The notes under the pieces were generated by a model, which did not search any database, was not told the origin of the DNA, and worked only from the letters and a program-made list of their open reading frames with translations. Below are positions 60,289-64,000 of a DNA stretch of 64,000 nt, in pieces (position 1 is the first letter of the stretch; every line of letters begins with the position of its first letter). Location: assembly GCA_943369755.1 (NCBI GenBank), contig CALROG020000011.1, forward strand, positions 43,004-107,003, in the 5' to 3' direction. The position numbers were made by a program, and so were the translations under genes. This DNA is from CALROG01 sp943369755. GTDB taxonomy: Bacteria > Pseudomonadota > Gammaproteobacteria > Burkholderiales > Burkholderiaceae_C.

Positions 60289-60795
60289 ATGAGCAACCCA
60301 CAAGTACAACTGCACATCGCCAACCACGGCGTCATCACGCTGGAGCTGGACGCCGCCAAGGCCCCCAAGACGGTGGCCAACTTCCTGGCCTATGTGGCCA
60401 AGGGCCACTACAACAACACCATCTTTCACCGCGTGATCCCCGGCTTCATGGTGCAAGGCGGCGGCTTCGAGCCAGGCATGAACCAAAAGCCCACCGACGC
60501 ACCGATCGAGAACGAGGCCAACAATGGCCTGAAGAACGACACCTACACCGTGGCCATGGCGCGCACCCAGGCCCCCCACTCGGCCAGCGCACAGTTCTTC
60601 ATCAACATCGCCGACAACGGCTTTTTGAACCACAGCGCGCCCAGCATGCAGGGCTGGGGCTATGCGGTGTTCGGCAAAGTAGTCGCCGGCGCCGACGTGG
60701 TGGACAAGATCAAGGCCGTGAAAACCGGGCGCAAAGGCGGCCATGACGACGTGCCGAATGACGACGTGGTGATTGAAAAGGCCGTGGCGGTCTGA
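60289..60795 (+). CDS. ppiB: Cytoplasmic peptidyl-prolyl cis-trans isomerase (cyclophilin)
   Basis: A 168-residue cyclophilin with no signal peptide. IFHRVIPGFMVQGGGFEPGM carries the catalytic arginine, and AHSASAQFFINIADN-type sequence (here ARTQAPHSASAQFFINIADN) plus GYAVFGKVVAGADVVDKIKA complete the fold. It is a close paralogue of the upstream periplasmic enzyme and probably arose by tandem duplication. AAGGACC stands before the ATG. Confidence 0.95.
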   Translation: MSNPQVQLHIANHGVITLELDAAKAPKTVANFLAYVAKGHYNNTIFHRVIPGFMVQGGGFEPGMNQKPTDAPIENEANNGLKNDTYTVAMARTQAPHSASAQFFINIADNGFLNHSAPSMQGWGYAVFGKVVAGADVVDKIKAVKTGRKGGHDDVPNDDVVIEKAVAV

Positions 60796-60830
60796 TTCCC
60801 CTGCCCCCGGATCAAGCCGGCCAAACCGCT

Positions 60831-61604
60831 GTGCCCAATTCAAGCGTGCCGCGGTTTGCCGAGCTCAGCGCCCCGGCAAACTGGCGCACCGTGGATTTCA
60901 TTTCAGACCTGCATCTGCAAGGCGCCCAGCCCGACACCTTTGATGCCTGGTGCCGCTATATGGCGGGCACCAGCGCCAGCGCAGTGTTCATCCTTGGCGA
61001 CCTGTTCGAGGTCTGGGTCGGCGATGACGCCGCCACGCCCGCCAGCTTTGAGGCGCAATGCGTTGCCGTGCTGCAGGCCGCGGCGGCGGTCCGGCCGGTG
61101 TACTTCATGCACGGCAACCGCGACTTTCTGGCGGGCCCGGCACTGATGGCCGCCTGCGGCGCCACCTTGCTGGACGACCCCACCGTGCTGAGCTTTGAAA
61201 GCCGCCGCTGGCTGCTCACGCATGGTGACGCGCTGTGCCTGGCGGACACCGGCTACATGGCCTTTCGGGCCCAGGTCCGCACGCCGCAGTGGCAGGCAGA
61301 TTTTCTGGCCCGCCCGCTGACCGAGCGCCAGGCCATCGCCCGCGGCCTGCGCGACGCCAGCGAGCAGCGCAAACGCGACGCAGCCAGCAATGCCGACCTG
61401 GACGCCGATGCCACCCGCGCCTGGCTGAGCGCCGCCAGCGCGCCCATGATGATTCACGGCCACACCCACAAGCCCGCCGTGCACGACCTCGGCCACGGCC
61501 GCTCCCGGGTGGTGTTGAGCGACTGGGACGCCTGCGCCACACCGCAGCGCCTGGAGGTGCTGCGCCTGAGCGCCAGCGGCCTGCAACGCATCCCCCTGCA
61601 CTGA
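60831..61604 (+). CDS. lpxH: UDP-2,3-diacylglucosamine diphosphatase
   Basis: Makes lipid X from UDP-2,3-diacylglucosamine in lipid A synthesis, at the inner face of the membrane. The 257 residues have the calcineurin-like metal motifs TVDFISDLHL, ILGDLFEVWVGDD, FMHGNRDFLAG and IHGHTHKPAVHDLG. The likely start is GTG at 60831; no better ATG precedes the fold. Its stop overlaps the next gene's ATG by one base. Confidence 0.93.
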   Translation: MPNSSVPRFAELSAPANWRTVDFISDLHLQGAQPDTFDAWCRYMAGTSASAVFILGDLFEVWVGDDAATPASFEAQCVAVLQAAAAVRPVYFMHGNRDFLAGPALMAACGATLLDDPTVLSFESRRWLLTHGDALCLADTGYMAFRAQVRTPQWQADFLARPLTERQAIARGLRDASEQRKRDAASNADLDADATRAWLSAASAPMMIHGHTHKPAVHDLGHGRSRVVLSDWDACATPQRLEVLRLSASGLQRIPLH

Positions 61605-62365
61605 TGTTCGGCTGGCTGCGCAAGCGGCGCGCGCCACGCGCCATCCCCGACGGGCTGTGGCGGGCCACCTTGTCGCGCTACCCGTTTCTGGCCAACCAGC
61701 CGGCGGCTGACCTGCAGCGTTTGCGCAGCCTGGCGGCGGCCTTTCTGGCGCACAAGGAGTTTCACGGCGCGCACGGCTTCGAGATCACCGACGCGGTGGC
61801 ACTGGACATCGCCGCACAGGCGGTGCTGCCCGTCCTCGACCTGGGGTTGGGCTGGTATGACGACTTCGTGGGCATCGTGGTCCACCCCGGCGAGGTGGTG
61901 GCGCGGCGTGAGCAGGTCGACGACGCTGGTGTGGTGCACCTGTACGACGAAGTGCTGGCCGGTGAAGCCATGCAGGGCGGCCCGGTCATGCTGAGCTGGC
62001 AAGACGTGGCGGGCGCGGGTGACAGTGCGCAAGCCGGTTACAACGTCGTCATCCACGAGTTTGTGCACAAGATCGACATGCGCGATGGCGTGCCCGACGG
62101 CTGCCCGCCGCTGGCGTCAGCGCAGGCGCGGCGCGACTGGCTGGCCGTGCTGCAGGCAGCCTATGAGGCGTTCCGTGAAAAGGTCATCATTGCCGAGCGC
62201 TTTGGCGGCGAACCAACCTGGCTGGACCCGTACGGTGCCCAGGCCATTGACGAGTTCTTCGCCGTGGCCTGCGAGGCCTACTTTGTGAACCGCCCGCGCT
62301 TTGGCGATGACTTCGCAGTGCTGGTGCCGCTTTTTGACGGCTTTTTCAAGCAAAAACGGCTGTAG
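61604..62365 (+). CDS. mtfA: Zinc-dependent peptidase, MtfA-like
   Basis: A 253-residue cytoplasmic protein of the MtfA family. The zinc-binding HEFVHKIDM motif is in NVVIHEFVHKIDMRDG, and the third ligand is a glutamate in EFFAVACEAYFVNRP. MtfA of enterobacteria binds the regulator Mlc/DgsA and has peptidase activity. Its role here is unknown. The TAG stop lies inside a 56-nt repeat copy (62350-62405). The N-terminus MFGWLRKRRAP is the usual one. Confidence 0.88.
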   Translation: MFGWLRKRRAPRAIPDGLWRATLSRYPFLANQPAADLQRLRSLAAAFLAHKEFHGAHGFEITDAVALDIAAQAVLPVLDLGLGWYDDFVGIVVHPGEVVARREQVDDAGVVHLYDEVLAGEAMQGGPVMLSWQDVAGAGDSAQAGYNVVIHEFVHKIDMRDGVPDGCPPLASAQARRDWLAVLQAAYEAFREKVIIAERFGGEPTWLDPYGAQAIDEFFAVACEAYFVNRPRFGDDFAVLVPLFDGFFKQKRL

Positions 62366-62405
62366 CCCGCATAGATGCTGAGTGAGCCACTATCAAAAAG
62401 ATAGC
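62350..62405 (-). repeat. 56-nt dispersed repeat, copy C (inverted)
   Basis: On the minus strand it starts GCTATCTTTTTGATAGTGGC and contains GCGGGCTACAGCC. Its distal end covers the last codons and TAG stop of the mtfA-like gene. The rest fills the 65-bp gap to the convergent DUF349 gene. Confidence 0.75.
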
Positions 62406-62430
62406 GGCCCGCGCTCTCATCAAGGCCGCG

Positions 62431-64000
62431 TCACTTGCGCAGCAGCGCCTTCAAGACGTTCTGCAAGCGGCGTGCGGCCTGGGCCTCGTGAGCGCTGGCA
62501 AGCACCTTGGCGGCGTCCTGGCCCCAGGTCTGTGCGGGTGTGGGGTCGTTGCGGCGGGTCAGCAGTTGCAGTTGCAGTGCCCGCCGCGCGTTGATGTGCT
62601 CGGCCGGGGTGGGCAGCTCGGCAGCCATTTCAAGACGCAGCAGCGACTCGGACGCATCGCCCGAGGGCTGCGCGCCAACCGCCTGCACCCAGCCCCCACG
62701 CACTGCCGGCGTCACCGCGCGGCCCAGCTCCTGCTGAGCCGGAACCTGCTCAGCGGCGCGCTGTTCCCAGGCGTTGAGCAGTTGCGTCAGGGCTTCGCCG
62801 TGGGCCTGCGCAGCCAGCTTCTTCAATGCCAGTTGGGCGTTTTCAAGCGCATCGCGCTGCGCCCGAAAAGCCTCGTCGCCCAGCCGTGGGCCGCGCTCTT
62901 CATAGGCCGGGCGGTCGCCAAAACGCCCCCCCGCGCGGTCATCGCGCCGCGGCTCGAACTTGTTGTCAAAGCTGCTGCGCTGGCCGGGCGGGCCCTTGCG
63001 GTCGCCAAACTTGCCGCCGCGCCCGGCCTGCGCCGGTTCGGCTTTCTTCATGCCGGGGCGGTCGTCGCCACGCATCGCCACCACTGGTTTGGGCGTTGGT
63101 TTTGGGGCCGGCGCGGGTGCCGCTGCAGCCACGGGCTCAGCCGATTCAGTGACGACTGCCGGGGCGTCGCCTGACGCATCAGGCACGGCCTCAGTGCGGG
63201 CTTCGCCCGGGCCTTCACTTGCTACAGCTTCTGTAGCGGGTAGCGCAGTATCGGCGTGGGCTTGAGCCTGCTTTTGCTCTTTTTCTGCAACCACCACGGC
63301 AGCCGCAGCCTGGGCCTGGCCACGCAACGCGGCGTCCAGCGCGGCCATGGCGGCACGGATCTTTTGGGCGTCGCCTGTGGCGTTGGCGGCTTGCAGCGCC
63401 TTGGAGGCGTCCAGCACCACGCGGTCGTGCCCGCTCAGTGCGGCGGCGGCCTTGTCGCGTTCTTCACCCTTGCGGTTGAAGGCTTCGTCAATCGGCTGAC
63501 GGAATGCGTCCCAGAGCTTTTGCTCATGCTTGCGCTCAAGTGGCACGGCCTGCGCCTCAGCCTGCCAGCGCTGTTGCAGCGACTTGACGGCGTCAATACG
63601 CATCACGGGCGCAGCACCCAGCACCCTGGCCTCTTCGACCATGGCGTGACGGCGCTCCAGGCTTAGCTTTTGAATTGCGTCCAGCGGTGCCTCGGCGGCT
63701 TTGAAAGCCTCTTTCCACAGCGGCTGCATCTCGGCAAAGGCCTTTTCGCTCAGGTGGCCGGCGTCGCGCCAGCGGTCGCTGAACTGGTGCAGGATCCGGT
63801 TGAAACCCTTCCAGTCACCGTCCTTGGCGGTGCTGTTGTCAGCGGCCCAGGCCTTGAGTTCGTCGATCAGGGCCATGCGCTGGGCCTTGTGCTCGGCGGC
63901 GTCGGCTTTGACTTTTTCCAGCCAGCCCTCGACCACTTTGTAGGCTTCGTTGCAGGCGTCGTCAAAACGCTTCCACAGCGCGTGGTTGGGCGGGCCACCT
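62431..64000 (-). CDS. DUF349 coiled-coil protein, C-terminal part (cut by window edge)
   Basis: The frame stays open to the window edge, so the N-terminus is missing; at least 523 residues are visible. Repeated helical DUF349 units occur (GGPPNHALWKRFDDACNEAY; WKGFNRILHQFSDRWRDAGH; LQQRWQAEAQAVPLERKHEQ). A low-complexity Ala/Glu/Pro/Lys linker follows (about the middle), with RGGKFGDRKGP and RRDDRAGGRFGDR basic blocks, then another helical region to the C-terminus. Function unknown; similar proteins are large cytoplasmic coiled coils. Part of the linker is encoded by a 56-nt repeat copy (63221-63276). Confidence 0.8.
   Translation of the reverse strand, partial: GGPPNHALWKRFDDACNEAYKVVEGWLEKVKADAAEHKAQRMALIDELKAWAADNSTAKDGDWKGFNRILHQFSDRWRDAGHLSEKAFAEMQPLWKEAFKAAEAPLDAIQKLSLERRHAMVEEARVLGAAPVMRIDAVKSLQQRWQAEAQAVPLERKHEQKLWDAFRQPIDEAFNRKGEERDKAAAALSGHDRVVLDASKALQAANATGDAQKIRAAMAALDAALRGQAQAAAAVVVAEKEQKQAQAHADTALPATEAVASEGPGEARTEAVPDASGDAPAVVTESAEPVAAAAPAPAPKPTPKPVVAMRGDDRPGMKKAEPAQAGRGGKFGDRKGPPGQRSSFDNKFEPRRDDRAGGRFGDRPAYEERGPRLGDEAFRAQRDALENAQLALKKLAAQAHGEALTQLLNAWEQRAAEQVPAQQELGRAVTPAVRGGWVQAVGAQPSGDASESLLRLEMAAELPTPAEHINARRALQLQLLTRRNDPTPAQTWGQDAAKVLASAHEAQAARRLQNVLKALLRK
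63221..63276 (+). repeat. 56-nt dispersed repeat, copy F (inside DUF349 gene)
   Basis: Starts GCTACAGCTTCTGTAGCGGG and contains GTGGGCTTGAGCC, with one change in the GCGGGCT core. It lies in the linker-coding part of the DUF349 gene, where it stays in frame. Like copy G it has C5-G13 in the hairpin. Confidence 0.7.

Noticed and set aside
1..64000. CRISPR arrays, rRNA genes, complete insertion sequences or prophage
   Set aside because: No regularly spaced direct repeats, no rRNA sequence, no transposase, integrase or phage structural genes were seen.

Overview
The window is a G+C-rich stretch of a betaproteobacterial chromosome. It most likely comes from the family Comamonadaceae, with a Rhodoferax/Polaromonas-like gene set. 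This is inferred from the order tig-clpP-clpX-lon, the Gly-Cys-Leu tRNA trio, the small Trp-rich protein, Tct-type carboxylate uptake, Liv-type ABC uptake, TAXI-TRAP uptake and recurring intergenic repeats. No plasmid, phage or complete insertion sequence is visible. Genes are dense on both strands and most gaps are under 200 bp.

Region 1 (1-13.1 kb) is mainly core metabolism: a GntR fragment, lgt, a LysR regulator, ilvD, a small cytochrome c, acetyl-CoA synthetase, class II and class I fumarases arranged divergently, murI, an MFS transporter and an acidic conserved protein. Region 2 (13.1-19.7 kb) has three tRNAs and the tig-clpP-clpX-lon proteostasis block, with a hairpin in every intergenic gap, then tRNA-Leu(TAG). 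Region 3 (19.8-28.2 kb) carries an RND efflux pump with its adaptor, two squalene/phytoene synthase-family genes, a HAD phosphatase and ferrochelatase.

Region 4 (28.2-39.2 kb) is the most interesting accessory part. It opens with a nucleotidyltransferase-like gene translationally coupled to a 76-residue partner. It continues with one long minus-strand series: binding protein 1, secreted PHB depolymerase, livG, livF, livH, livM, binding protein 2 and an alpha/beta hydrolase. A near-consensus -24/-12 (sigma-54) promoter and a strong inverted repeat precede binding protein 1, and a sigma-54 activator gene lies just upstream. I infer a locus that degrades extracellular polyhydroxybutyrate, imports the products and finishes their hydrolysis inside the cell.

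Region 5 (39.2-50.9 kb) holds tctCBA, divergent from a TctDE-like two-component system, then hslR. It also has a chimeric open frame (aminotransferase N-terminus joined to a racemase C-terminus), a D-amino-acid dehydrogenase, a TAXI-TRAP transporter and a small exported-protein gene broken by a stop codon. Region 6 (50.9-64 kb) has a weakly coding 560-bp stretch, tRNA-Ser, lysC, tilS, accA, an AlkA-like glycosylase and cysS. It ends with a TPR protein, an L,D-transpeptidase, two cyclophilins, lpxH, an mtfA-like peptidase and the end of a DUF349 gene.

Beyond genes, two dispersed repeat families stand out. A 56-nt element occurs six times and aligns without gaps; three copies lie inside reading frames. 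A GC-rich element beginning with CCCCCGAAGCG occurs four times just after genes. A third repeat type sits in frame inside the RND pump gene.
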